From Candidatus Faecicola pullistercoris (lineage in GTDB: Bacteria; Bacillota; Clostridia; Christensenellales; CAG-917), in the NCBI GenBank assembly GCA_018714105.1, contig DVNW01000024.1, positions 1 to 64,000 on the forward strand: a stretch of 64,000 nt of DNA, written 5' to 3'. Positions within the stretch are counted from its first letter, which is position 1. Every line of letters starts with the position of its first letter. Both the position numbers and the translations under genes were made by a program. The notes beneath the pieces were generated by a model that searched no databases, was not told the origin of the DNA, and saw only the letters and a list, made by a program, of their open reading frames with translations. Below, piece by piece: positions 32,557 to 40,586 of this stretch.

Positions 32557-33823
32557 CGGCCTCGTAATATATATCGTAAATAAGCTTCAAATCGTCGACG
32601 GAAACGCACTCGTCGGGCATATGAATCGTAGACGGCCTTCCCGGAAGTTCGGGGCCGAAAGCGCAGCCCTTTTTCAGAGCGCGCGCGTAAGTTCCTCCGC
32701 CTATGGTAACGGGCTTGGCTTCTGAACCGGTAACGCAGGCGTAAGCGTCGCACAACTCACGGATTAAGTCGTCGTTTTCGTCGATAAACAGCGGTTTTTG
32801 AATTTGGTCCGTTCTGAGAGTGAATTCGGGAAAATTCTTTGCGACAAGTTCGAGCACGTAATCGGCGTCATACGAAACGGGATAACGTATATCCATATCG
32901 GCCGAAAACTTTCCGTTTTCTATGTTTATGACGCCCGTATTGACGGTAAGTTTTCCGCTTTTACCGTCCTCCAAAGCTATACCCGCCGCGCTTCCGTCGG
33001 AGGCGGACAGACGGGAGGCAAATTCCTTTATCGGAGAAAACGGCAGAGCGGACAGCAGTTTGATTACGGCGTTCCGGCCCTGTTCGGGGTGAGCCGCGTG
33101 AGAGGATACGCCTTTTGCGTATACCAGAAGTCTGTCGTCCGAAATGCTGAGTTCCAGGTCGCGTCCGTCAAGAGCGGAGTATAATTCGGCCGTATAAGGC
33201 AGGCTTGCGAAACATTCGTTGGGCACGATGTTGGCGCGATCGCCGCCCTTTACGGTGATGCCTTCGACGGTTTCGGCAGACATATTGAAGTGCAGTATGC
33301 CTTTTTCGCCGTTGATTACGGGGAAATTCGCGTCAGGCGAGAAACCTACGTCGGGCATGACTTCGGTGCGGTTATAGCGGTCAATACAGGCCCAGCCGCT
33401 TTCCTCGTTACAGCCCAGAATAAAACGTATTTTGCGTTTAGGAACGAATCCTTCGTCGATAAGCCGTTTGACCGCGTACAAGCAGCAGAGCACGGGGCCT
33501 TTGTCGTCCATTACGCCGCGGCCGTAAATAACGCCGTCTTTGATTTCTCCCCCGGGATTTGCCGTCCAGCCCTTTCCGACGGGCACTACGTCGAGGTGAC
33601 CTAAAATACCGAAAACGGGGCCATTGCCTATATCGGCAATTCCGCAGTAACCGTCCAGGTTTTCAGTCCGGAAACCCATAGAGGAAGCCAGTTCCAGCGT
33701 AAAATCGAGGGCCTTTTTCACTTCCGCGCCGAAGGGGGCGCCGGGCAGAGGTTTATCCTGCACGCTGAGGAAAGACAGGCACTTGACAAGAGAGGGAATG
33801 AGATTGTCGTCAAAAGAGTTCAT
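32525..33823 (-). CDS. M20-family (Sapep/PepV-like) dipeptidase
   Basis: 432-residue cytoplasmic metallodipeptidase. Metal and catalytic motifs are GHLDVVPVG, GRGVMDDKGPVLC, NEESGWACIDRY and SPDANFPVINGEKG, and the C-terminal GGGTYARAL is typical of the Sapep family. SD AAGGCGG precedes the ATG. The 3' end overlaps the cwlD-like gene by 32 bp on the opposite strand, an antisense overlap of two reading frames. Confidence 0.92.
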   Translation of the reverse strand: MNSFDDNLIPSLVKCLSFLSVQDKPLPGAPFGAEVKKALDFTLELASSMGFRTENLDGYCGIADIGNGPVFGILGHLDVVPVGKGWTANPGGEIKDGVIYGRGVMDDKGPVLCCLYAVKRLIDEGFVPKRKIRFILGCNEESGWACIDRYNRTEVMPDVGFSPDANFPVINGEKGILHFNMSAETVEGITVKGGDRANIVPNECFASLPYTAELYSALDGRDLELSISDDRLLVYAKGVSSHAAHPEQGRNAVIKLLSALPFSPIKEFASRLSASDGSAAGIALEDGKSGKLTVNTGVINIENGKFSADMDIRYPVSYDADYVLELVAKNFPEFTLRTDQIQKPLFIDENDDLIRELCDAYACVTGSEAKPVTIGGGTYARALKKGCAFGPELPGRPSTIHMPDECVSVDDLKLIYDIYYEAVKRLCFAPRS

Positions 33824-33850
33824 AAAACCGCCTTAAAGCCGTAAAAACGC

Positions 33851-33879
33851 TTGTAATTTAAAAATTTATAATTTATTAT
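33851..33879 (+). promoter_or_regulatory. sigma-A promoter for radC
   Basis: TTGTAA (33851-33856), 17 bp, TATTAT (33874-33879), in AT-rich DNA. Confidence 0.6.
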
Positions 33880-33910
33880 ATATTTAACTGTTAACATTAT
33901 ATACCGAAGG

Positions 33911-33929
33911 TTGCTTAAATGTTAAGCAA
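33911..33929. repeat. perfect inverted repeat upstream of radC
   Basis: TTGCTTAA / TTAAGCAA with a 3-bp centre, about 30 bp downstream of the -10 box and 12 bp before the ATG at 33942. It is a candidate operator or leader hairpin. Confidence 0.6.
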
Positions 33930-33941
33930 ATGGAGAGAAAT

Positions 33942-34658
33942 ATGCATACAGGGCACAGGGACAGGGTTAAGGATAAGATAATAAAAGGCGGTCTCAGCAT
34001 ACTCAGTCCGCACGAGGTGCTTGAATTTCTGTTATTTTACGCGATACCCCGCAAGGACACCAACGGGCTGGGGCACAGACTTATTGAAGAATTCGGCAGT
34101 CTGAGCGGAGTGCTGAACGCCTCTTACGAAGAGCTTATGAATACCGAAGGTATGACCAAATCGGCGGCCGTGCTGCTTACGTCCTTTCCCGAACTGTTCA
34201 GGCAGTACAACCTTGACCTTCTCAAAATAAAAACGCGTTTGCCCACTCCGGCCAGCACGCTAAACTATCTGATAAATCTGTTCAACGGCGAGAAAGAGGA
34301 GAAGGTATATCTGATTTGTCTTGACAACAGCCTTAACATAATAAACTGCTGCCTTATCAACAGCGGCACCGCCAACAGCGTAAACGTAATGGTACGGCAG
34401 ATAAGCGAAGCGGCGCTGAAAAACAAGGCGGTAAGCGTGATACTCGCGCACAACCATCCGTCGGGGAACGTACGTCCCAGCCGAAACGACGTGGAATTCA
34501 CCAGATTCGTAATGCTGTCGCTGAGCGTGCTCGAAATAAACTTTTACGACCATTACATAATATCGGGCAAGGATTATTTTTCGTTCAGGCTTGAAAACGT
34601 TCTCGACAACATAGACACAAAGGTAAACAATTTTTTAAACGATAAAATACGCTATTAA
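33942..34658 (+). CDS. radC: RadC-family JAB-domain protein
   Basis: 238-residue RadC/YsxA-family protein with an N-terminal helix-hairpin-helix region (NTEGMTKSAAVLL) and a C-terminal JAB/MPN-like metallo-domain with AHNHPSGNVRPSRNDVEFT. Despite the gene name, a repair role is unproven for the family. An ATG at 33930 is in frame, but GGAGAG lies 4 bp before the ATG at 33942, which is preferred. gltX follows after 9 bp. Confidence 0.9.
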   Translation: MHTGHRDRVKDKIIKGGLSILSPHEVLEFLLFYAIPRKDTNGLGHRLIEEFGSLSGVLNASYEELMNTEGMTKSAAVLLTSFPELFRQYNLDLLKIKTRLPTPASTLNYLINLFNGEKEEKVYLICLDNSLNIINCCLINSGTANSVNVMVRQISEAALKNKAVSVILAHNHPSGNVRPSRNDVEFTRFVMLSLSVLEINFYDHYIISGKDYFSFRLENVLDNIDTKVNNFLNDKIRY

Positions 34659-34667
34659 GGAGAATAT

Positions 34668-36107
34668 ATGGAAATAAGAACAAGATTCGCGCCCAGTCCC
34701 ACGGGATTCATGCACATAGGCAATTTGAGGACGGCGCTGTATGCATATCTGTACGCAAGGCATTCGGGCGGCAAGTTCATACTCAGGATAGAAGATACCG
34801 ACCGCGAGAGATACGTAGACGGGGCGGTAGAGGTAATATACAACACTCTCCGCACGGCGGGTATAGAGCACGACGAAGGCCCGGACAAGGACGGCGGCTG
34901 CGGCCCTTACGTTCAGAGCGAAAGGAAGGAGATATACAAAAAGTACGCCGAACGGCTTGTGGAGCTGGGAGGGGCATACTACTGTTTCTGCACAAAGGAA
35001 AGGCTGGAAAGCCTGACGGACGCCAACGGCGTCAGAAAGTACGACAAGCACTGTCTCAATCTCGGCAAGGAAGAAGTCGCCGCCAGGATAGCTGCGGGCG
35101 AGCCCTACGTGATAAGGCAGAACATACCGGCAACGGGCAAGGGCAGCTACACCGATCTCGTATACGGCGAAATAACCGTGGATTACGAGGATCTTGAGGA
35201 CAACGTGCTTTTAAAAAGCGACGGCATGCCCACCTACAATTTCGCCAACGTGGTAGACGACCATTTAATGGGAATAACGCACGTGATAAGAGGCACGGAA
35301 TATCTTTCAAGCACGCCCAAGTACAACCTTATATACGATTCGTTCGGCTGGAAGCGTCCGCAGTACATGCATCTTCCCCCCATAATGAAGGACGAAAAGA
35401 GAAAGCTCAGCAAGCGGTACGGGGACGCAAATTTCGAGGATTTCGTCAAAAAAGGCTATCTGCCCGAGGCCATAGTCAATTTTATAGCTCTTCTGGGGTG
35501 GAGTCCGAAGAACAACACCGAAAAGATGAACATGGCCGAGCTCATAAACAGTTTCGGCATAGAGGGCATAAGCAAAAGCAGCAGTATATTCGACGAAGTC
35601 AAAATGCGGTGGCTCAACTGTCAGTACGTAAAAGAGCTCGACCTCCAAACTTTCAACCGCTATGCCGTACCCTATTACGAAAAGAGCAAGGTAAAGGGCA
35701 AGTACGATTACATGAAGCTCAGCAGAATACTCAGCGGCCGCACGGAGATATTCGGGGACATACCCGACCATGTAAATTTCCTCGAAGAGTACGGGCCGTT
35801 CGACGTCGCGCTTTTTGAGCACCAGAAGACAAAGACCACGCGGGAAATCGCGCTTAAAGCGATAGACGGAGCGCTTTCCGCGCTTTCGGGCCTCGAAGAA
35901 TGGACCAACGACGGCATATACGCCCTGTTAGGCGGGCTGTGCGAAGGGCTCGGTATCAAGAAAGGGCAGATGTTCTGGGCGGTCAGGATAGCCGTATCGG
36001 GCAGGGAGGTCACACCCGGCGGAGCGACGGAACTTGCCGAAATACTGGGCAAGGAGGAAACTTTGAGGCGGCTTGAATTTGCAAAGGAGCTTCTGAGCAA
36101 CCGTTAA
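34668..36107 (+). CDS. gltX: glutamyl-tRNA synthetase
   Basis: 479-residue class I synthetase. It contains the HIGH motif in PSPTGFMHIGNLRTALY, FILRIEDTDRERYVDGA, LLKSDGMPTYNFANVVDDH, the KMSKS counterpart KRKLSKRYG and an alpha-helical anticodon-binding domain typical of bacterial GltX. SD AAGGAG. No T-box leader is seen, since the gene follows radC by 9 bp. The strong terminator behind it abuts a convergent tRNA-Gln gene. Confidence 0.97.
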   Translation: MEIRTRFAPSPTGFMHIGNLRTALYAYLYARHSGGKFILRIEDTDRERYVDGAVEVIYNTLRTAGIEHDEGPDKDGGCGPYVQSERKEIYKKYAERLVELGGAYYCFCTKERLESLTDANGVRKYDKHCLNLGKEEVAARIAAGEPYVIRQNIPATGKGSYTDLVYGEITVDYEDLEDNVLLKSDGMPTYNFANVVDDHLMGITHVIRGTEYLSSTPKYNLIYDSFGWKRPQYMHLPPIMKDEKRKLSKRYGDANFEDFVKKGYLPEAIVNFIALLGWSPKNNTEKMNMAELINSFGIEGISKSSSIFDEVKMRWLNCQYVKELDLQTFNRYAVPYYEKSKVKGKYDYMKLSRILSGRTEIFGDIPDHVNFLEEYGPFDVALFEHQKTKTTREIALKAIDGALSALSGLEEWTNDGIYALLGGLCEGLGIKKGQMFWAVRIAVSGREVTPGGATELAEILGKEETLRRLEFAKELLSNR

Positions 36108-36115
36108 ATTGCAAG

Positions 36116-36149
36116 AAAAAACCCCGACGTAAAAACGTCGGGGTTTTTT
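36116..36149 (+). terminator. intrinsic terminator of gltX
   Basis: 14-bp perfect stem AAAAAACCCCGACG/CGTCGGGGTTTTTT with TAAAAA loop. The T-tract touches the 3' end of the convergent tRNA-Gln, so the same hairpin can terminate that transcript too. Confidence 0.95.
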
Positions 36150-36222
36150 GGCAGGAGTAGTAGGAATTGAACCTACACCATGGGAGTCAGAGGCCCATGT
36201 GCTGCCACTACACCATACTCCA
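36149..36222 (-). tRNA. tRNA-Gln (anticodon CTG)
   Basis: 74-nt cloverleaf on the minus strand with encoded CCA. Anticodon loop CTCTGAC gives CTG, reading CAG. T-arm GTAGG-TTCAATT-CCTAC is intact. Acceptor pairs 2-7 are perfect, while positions 1 and 72 are both T, and the last anticodon-stem pair is C31-T39. A weak 1-72 pair is a known tRNA-Gln identity feature. Convergent with gltX. Confidence 0.92.
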
Positions 36223-36390
36223 TCGATTGACTTAATGTATTATAATATAAAATAAACGAAATAGCAAATATTTTTACCGAAAATATGGGATAAAGTAAAA
36301 ATAAATTGCAATTTCGGTTGAATAAAGGCTTTTACGGGGCGTAAAGCCTCAACAAATATCGACAAAATCCGATAAAATATTACAAACGGA

Positions 36391-36419
36391 TTGCCATACC
36401 CGCGCGTATTGTGTATAAT
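36391..36419 (+). promoter_or_regulatory. sigma-A promoter for secreted repeat proteins
   Basis: TTGCCA (36391-36396), 17 bp, TATAAT (36414-36419), 23 bp upstream of the ATG at 36443. The remaining 36225-36390 is AT-rich with no feature seen. Confidence 0.75.
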
Positions 36420-36442
36420 ATAAATGAATTGAGGGTATTGGA

Positions 36443-37912
36443 ATGAAAACGAAGGTATTATCGGTGGCAGCGTTGATAATAGCCTGTTTTGGGGTATTGT
36501 CGGGGTGCCTTATAAAAAGCAGAACATCGGGTTTTGAGGTAACGGGGCACGTATACGCTTACGGAGAAGGGCTTGCCGACGTCAAAATTTACGCTAACGG
36601 AGAGTTTGTTTGCGCCAGCGGAGCGGACGGCTCTTTTTCTATATCGGCGGTAACGGCGGATGCCGAGCTTACATTCAAAAAAGAAGGATATTTAATAGAC
36701 GCGGTCAAGGTAACTTCGGACGGCGAGATAACCGTAACCGCCCGCAAAAGCGTAATAGTAGAGCTGACGGCAACGGACGGCGGCACAGCGAGCGGCGGCG
36801 GACTTTACGAAAAGAACGAAATAATAACTCTGGCTGCGCAAGCCTTTCCCGACTATGTTTTCGCGGGATATTATTCGGGCGGCAGTTTGATATCGGACAA
36901 GCCCGAGTATTCTTTCGCGGCGGTTGCCGACGCGGAGATTACGGCGGTATTCGAAAAGATAAAGGTAACTGTAACAGTACAAGGCGACAACGCGGACTTC
37001 GTAACGGGCGCGGGCGAATACGGAAAAGGCGACGAAGTAATTCTTACTGTGGAAAAACGGACGGGTTACCGTTTTATCGGCTGGAAGATAAACGGCGAAA
37101 CGGTATCGACGGAGGAAACCTATTCGTTCACCGCGACCGAAAGCGTAACGGTAACGGCCGAATACAGGGAAATTCCCGTAATTACCGACCTTTCGTTCGA
37201 CGGCGACGCAATAAGCTGGCGGGGCGACTGCGACCTTTATGAGCTGTATTTCGAAGGCGCGCTTATTCTTAAAACCTCTGAAGTAAGCGTTGAAGCAAGC
37301 GAATTGTTCACGGTCAGTACGTCGGGCATCGTAGAGATAAGGGGATATCGCGGCGGCGAAAGCTCTCTTCCCTTATATCTGACGGTCGATTATAAAACGA
37401 GGTTACCCGTACCCGAGGCGGCAGGGATAACCCGAACTGCCGAGGGAATAATTTATTCGTTCGGCGCGGTAAACGCGGCGTGCGATTATACGGTATATAT
37501 CGACGGCGAGCCTTTGGCTGTCAGCGAGCACGCCGATAAAGTCGTAGACAACAAGGACAGTCTGGCGTTTAACGTAACGGATTTTCTCACCGCGGGACGC
37601 GAGCATCGGCTATGGGTGGTCGCAGTCGCAGACGGTACAAGGAGGGACTCCGTGGCGAGCGCCGAGACGTCCTTTTTGTATTACGGCAGCCTTGACCGTC
37701 CCGAAATCACGTTGCGGGACGGCATTCTGGAATGGACCGCGGTAGAAAACGCGGCCGTTTACCTACTCAGCATAAACGGCGTAACTGTGTACGAAGGAAG
37801 CGGACTTTATGCCGAAGTAGGGTTGATCGGGGGCCGTACCTATACCGTGCGTTTACAGGTGAGCGCGGAGGGATATGTCCCGTCGTATATTGAAAAATCA
37901 ATAACCGTTTAA
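36443..37912 (+). CDS. surface lipoprotein with carboxypeptidase-regulatory-like, InlB-type and FN3-like repeats
   Basis: 489-residue exported lipoprotein, lipobox LSGC. After it comes a carboxypeptidase-regulatory-like beta-sandwich (EVTGHVYAYGEGLADVKIY ... AELTFKKEGYLI). Two InlB-B-type repeats follow (GTASGGGLYEKNEIITLAA and GAGEYGKGDEVILTVEKRTG with FIGWKINGETV), then three FN3-like modules marked by ISWRGDCDLYELYFEG, CDYTVYIDGEPL and LEWTAVENAAVYLLSINGV. There is no anchor other than the lipid. It is probably an adhesive or sugar-binding surface protein; ligand unknown. The next gene follows after 13 bp and shares the last module type. Confidence 0.8.
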   Translation: MKTKVLSVAALIIACFGVLSGCLIKSRTSGFEVTGHVYAYGEGLADVKIYANGEFVCASGADGSFSISAVTADAELTFKKEGYLIDAVKVTSDGEITVTARKSVIVELTATDGGTASGGGLYEKNEIITLAAQAFPDYVFAGYYSGGSLISDKPEYSFAAVADAEITAVFEKIKVTVTVQGDNADFVTGAGEYGKGDEVILTVEKRTGYRFIGWKINGETVSTEETYSFTATESVTVTAEYREIPVITDLSFDGDAISWRGDCDLYELYFEGALILKTSEVSVEASELFTVSTSGIVEIRGYRGGESSLPLYLTVDYKTRLPVPEAAGITRTAEGIIYSFGAVNAACDYTVYIDGEPLAVSEHADKVVDNKDSLAFNVTDFLTAGREHRLWVVAVADGTRRDSVASAETSFLYYGSLDRPEITLRDGILEWTAVENAAVYLLSINGVTVYEGSGLYAEVGLIGGRTYTVRLQVSAEGYVPSYIEKSITV

Positions 37913-37925
37913 ATAGGGAGTGCGT

Positions 37926-39929
37926 ATGAAAAAAACAATTCTGATTATTGCGGCAATAAGCGCGGTGCTGATATGCGTGTTCGGGGCGGAAATGTATGCC
38001 TTGGCGCAGGGTCAGCCTCTAAACGTAACCGTAGTTAAGTTGCAAGGCGAAATCGAAGCCCGCTGGACGGACGTGGAAGAAGGAGACATTTACTCCGTCA
38101 AGGTCAACGGCGCGGCGGCGGGAGAGACGGTACGCGGGGTACAGCGCATGAGCCTGGAAGGACTGGTAAGCGAAGCCGGCAGATACGAAGTAGAGGTAAC
38201 CGCCTCCAAATCCGACGGCGAGGTCGTTGCCAACGAAACAATGGTCTACGAGCATTACGTCCGGTATGAAAGACCTGTAATCACGGGGGTGGATAACGGT
38301 ATTCTCAGATGGAGCGACGGCAACGAACCGGCCTGTTACACGATAGTAGTAAACGGCTTTATACTTGCCCGAAACGTAGCGGGAAAGGAATACGACGTAT
38401 CGGACACGCTTACGGGAGCTTACGATTACGAAATATGCGTGCAGGCAGAGCAGAACGGATACCGTACGCAGAGCGAGTTTTCGGCCGTGTATATATACAG
38501 TAATATCGTAACGCTGGCCGAGCCGGACAATCTGAGCGTGTACAAGAGCGGACAGAGCTACATATTGTCGTGGAGCGCGGTACCGTACGCGACGGGTTAT
38601 GAGATAAGCGTTTCCGAAACCGACGCGGCGGTTGTGTCGGCTGAAGTAGCGGGATACAGCACTACCAAAACTTTTTACGATATCAGTTCGCTGATAACCG
38701 AGGCCGCCGATTACGGGATAACGGTCAGCGCGATCGCGGACGGAAATTTCAAAGAGTCCGAAGCGGCGACAATAAAGTACAGCGTTTTTAAAAAACTCGA
38801 CGCGCCCGTCCCGACCGCAGACGGGAAAACGATAAGCTGGGAGCCTATCGAGAACGCCCGCAGCTATTCTGTGTCGGTGAACGGCAAATCTATAGCGTCC
38901 GAGCTGACGTCTGCTCAGATCGATTTATCAAGCGAACTCACGCTGCCGGGATACTATATAATAAGGGTACAGGCGGAAGGCGGCGATAACTACACGGCGT
39001 CCGACATAGGCGAAACCTGTATAACCGTTTATGAGAAAGCGCAGACTCCCTCTGTTACCGTCACGGGGAGCACGGCAAACTGGAACGACGTGCCCGCCGC
39101 GCTTAACTATACGGTAAAAGTCAACGGGGCTATTGTCAGCAACGTATATGAAGCGACGGATATTGACCTGTCGCCCTACACCGCCGGTGCGGGCAAGTAC
39201 GTTATAAGCGTAATAGCCAACGGAACGGGATATTACCTTGCGTCCGAAGAGGGTACGGCCGTTTACGAAAAATACGTCAGGCTTCAGAATCCCAACGTTT
39301 ATATCGAGGACGGCGTTATACGTTGGCAATCCGTCGCGGGTGCGAGCGGATACGTGATAGAAGCGTTGCCGTTCAAAGCGGAAACGGTTGCGGCCGAATA
39401 CGATCTTAATTCGGCGGGGCTGCCGCACGGAACGGAAGTAAGCGTATACGCCAAGGGCAGCGGATACTTTACCGACAGCGAAAGAACAACGGTAATTTAT
39501 CTTCAACCGACTTCGCAGGCCGACAGAACGGTAATAACGGACAGCGGAATCGTCGAAATAGCCGACGTCGCGCACGACGTGTACGAAATTACTGAGGGCC
39601 AAGCCGTGCTTACGGGGCTTACAGTTAATAAAAACGGCGATATTTCGGGCGATTACGCGATGAATGCCGATAAACTTTACGTTATAATACAGCGCGATCC
39701 CGCCGAAAGCGCAAACGCAATATATGCTGGCGCACTTGAAAAACGGCCCGAAGGGTGGTATATGTACGAATACGTTACGTCCGACGTAAATCCCGCGGAG
39801 CAGGAAACGGCGGGCAGGATTTACGCTTTCCAGGCGGAAGGACGCACATACTATGCGGCCGGCGCCCAAATATGGCTTCCTGCCGGAGCGGAGGGCACGT
39901 TAACCGCAATCGCCGTAATAAGTAATTGA
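37926..39929 (+). CDS. secreted FN3-like repeat protein
   Basis: 667-residue exported protein, with a signal peptide to about residue 25 (ending ALAQG). It is built from about six FN3-like modules whose cores share a W-x-A-x2-Y-x-V-x-V-N-G pattern: ARWTDVEEGDIYSVKVNG, LRWSDGNEPACYTIVVNG, LSWSAVPYATGYEISVSE, ISWEPIENARSYSVSVNG, ANWNDVPAALNYTVKVNG, IRWQSVAGASGYVIEA. A different C-terminal domain of about 130 residues follows. The ATG at 37926 has GGGAG 5 bp upstream. Likely partner of the upstream lipoprotein on the cell surface. Confidence 0.8.
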   Translation: MKKTILIIAAISAVLICVFGAEMYALAQGQPLNVTVVKLQGEIEARWTDVEEGDIYSVKVNGAAAGETVRGVQRMSLEGLVSEAGRYEVEVTASKSDGEVVANETMVYEHYVRYERPVITGVDNGILRWSDGNEPACYTIVVNGFILARNVAGKEYDVSDTLTGAYDYEICVQAEQNGYRTQSEFSAVYIYSNIVTLAEPDNLSVYKSGQSYILSWSAVPYATGYEISVSETDAAVVSAEVAGYSTTKTFYDISSLITEAADYGITVSAIADGNFKESEAATIKYSVFKKLDAPVPTADGKTISWEPIENARSYSVSVNGKSIASELTSAQIDLSSELTLPGYYIIRVQAEGGDNYTASDIGETCITVYEKAQTPSVTVTGSTANWNDVPAALNYTVKVNGAIVSNVYEATDIDLSPYTAGAGKYVISVIANGTGYYLASEEGTAVYEKYVRLQNPNVYIEDGVIRWQSVAGASGYVIEALPFKAETVAAEYDLNSAGLPHGTEVSVYAKGSGYFTDSERTTVIYLQPTSQADRTVITDSGIVEIADVAHDVYEITEGQAVLTGLTVNKNGDISGDYAMNADKLYVIIQRDPAESANAIYAGALEKRPEGWYMYEYVTSDVNPAEQETAGRIYAFQAEGRTYYAAGAQIWLPAGAEGTLTAIAVISN

Positions 39930-39980
39930 CAAACAGGGCCTTGCGGTATTAATATTAAATAAAAAAAGCGAGGTCGTGAA

Positions 39981-40544
39981 ATGGCAACCAACAAAGAAAT
40001 AGCCGAAAGATTAAAAGGCTTGCGCGAAATGGAAGAAATCGGCCCGGAAGAAATGGCCGAAGTTGCGGGAGTAAGTTTAAAGGAATATAAGGAATACGAA
40101 AGCGGCGACAGGGACTTCAATTTTACCCTGTTGTACAAATGCGCCGCAAGACTCAACATCGATTTTACCGAGCTGGTAACGGGCATAACGCCCAGTCTGT
40201 CAGGATACAGCGTGGTAAAAAAGGGTGAAGGCATGCCCATCAGACGAAGGGAAGGGTTCGAGTATCTTCACCTAGCCAGATACCTTAAAGACAGAATCGC
40301 CGAGCCTTTCATGGTAACCGCGCCCTACATAGCCGAGCAGCAGGACAAACCCATACGTCTCAGCACGCACGAAGGGCAGGAAATGGATTTTGTCCTCGAA
40401 GGCAGCATGAAAGTGCAGATAGAGGACAAGACCGAAATACTCAACGCAGGCGATACTATATATTACGACAGTTCCAGACCTCACGGCATGATAGCCGTCG
40501 GAGGCAGCCGCTGCGTCTTTTTGGCAATAGTAATGAAAAGGTGA
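39981..40544 (+). CDS. XRE-family regulator with C-terminal cupin domain
   Basis: 187-residue DNA-binding regulator. An HTH_3 domain (about 4-62: KEIAERLKGLREMEEIGPEEMAEVAGVS split across the helices) is joined to a cupin (about 110-187; DFVLEGSMKVQIEDKTEIL and GDTIYYDSSRPHGMIAVGG). This layout occurs in PuuR/SutR-like repressors that sense small metabolites. The ligand cannot be read from sequence. Own SD (GAGGT), 51 bp after the repeat-protein gene, and a terminator follows. Confidence 0.88.
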   Translation: MATNKEIAERLKGLREMEEIGPEEMAEVAGVSLKEYKEYESGDRDFNFTLLYKCAARLNIDFTELVTGITPSLSGYSVVKKGEGMPIRRREGFEYLHLARYLKDRIAEPFMVTAPYIAEQQDKPIRLSTHEGQEMDFVLEGSMKVQIEDKTEILNAGDTIYYDSSRPHGMIAVGGSRCVFLAIVMKR

Positions 40545-40555
40545 GTAAACAAAAA

Positions 40556-40584
40556 ATAAAACCGCCGAAAGGCGGTTTTTTTAT
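40556..40584. terminator. bidirectional intrinsic terminator
   Basis: AACCGCC/GGCGGTT stem with GAAA tetraloop and A/T-runs on both sides, between the convergent XRE-cupin (+) and typA (-) genes. Confidence 0.88.
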
Positions 40585-40586
40585 TT

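Noticed and set aside
34659-34667. T-box leader for gltX
   Set aside because: Only 9 bp separate radC and gltX, leaving no room for a leader.
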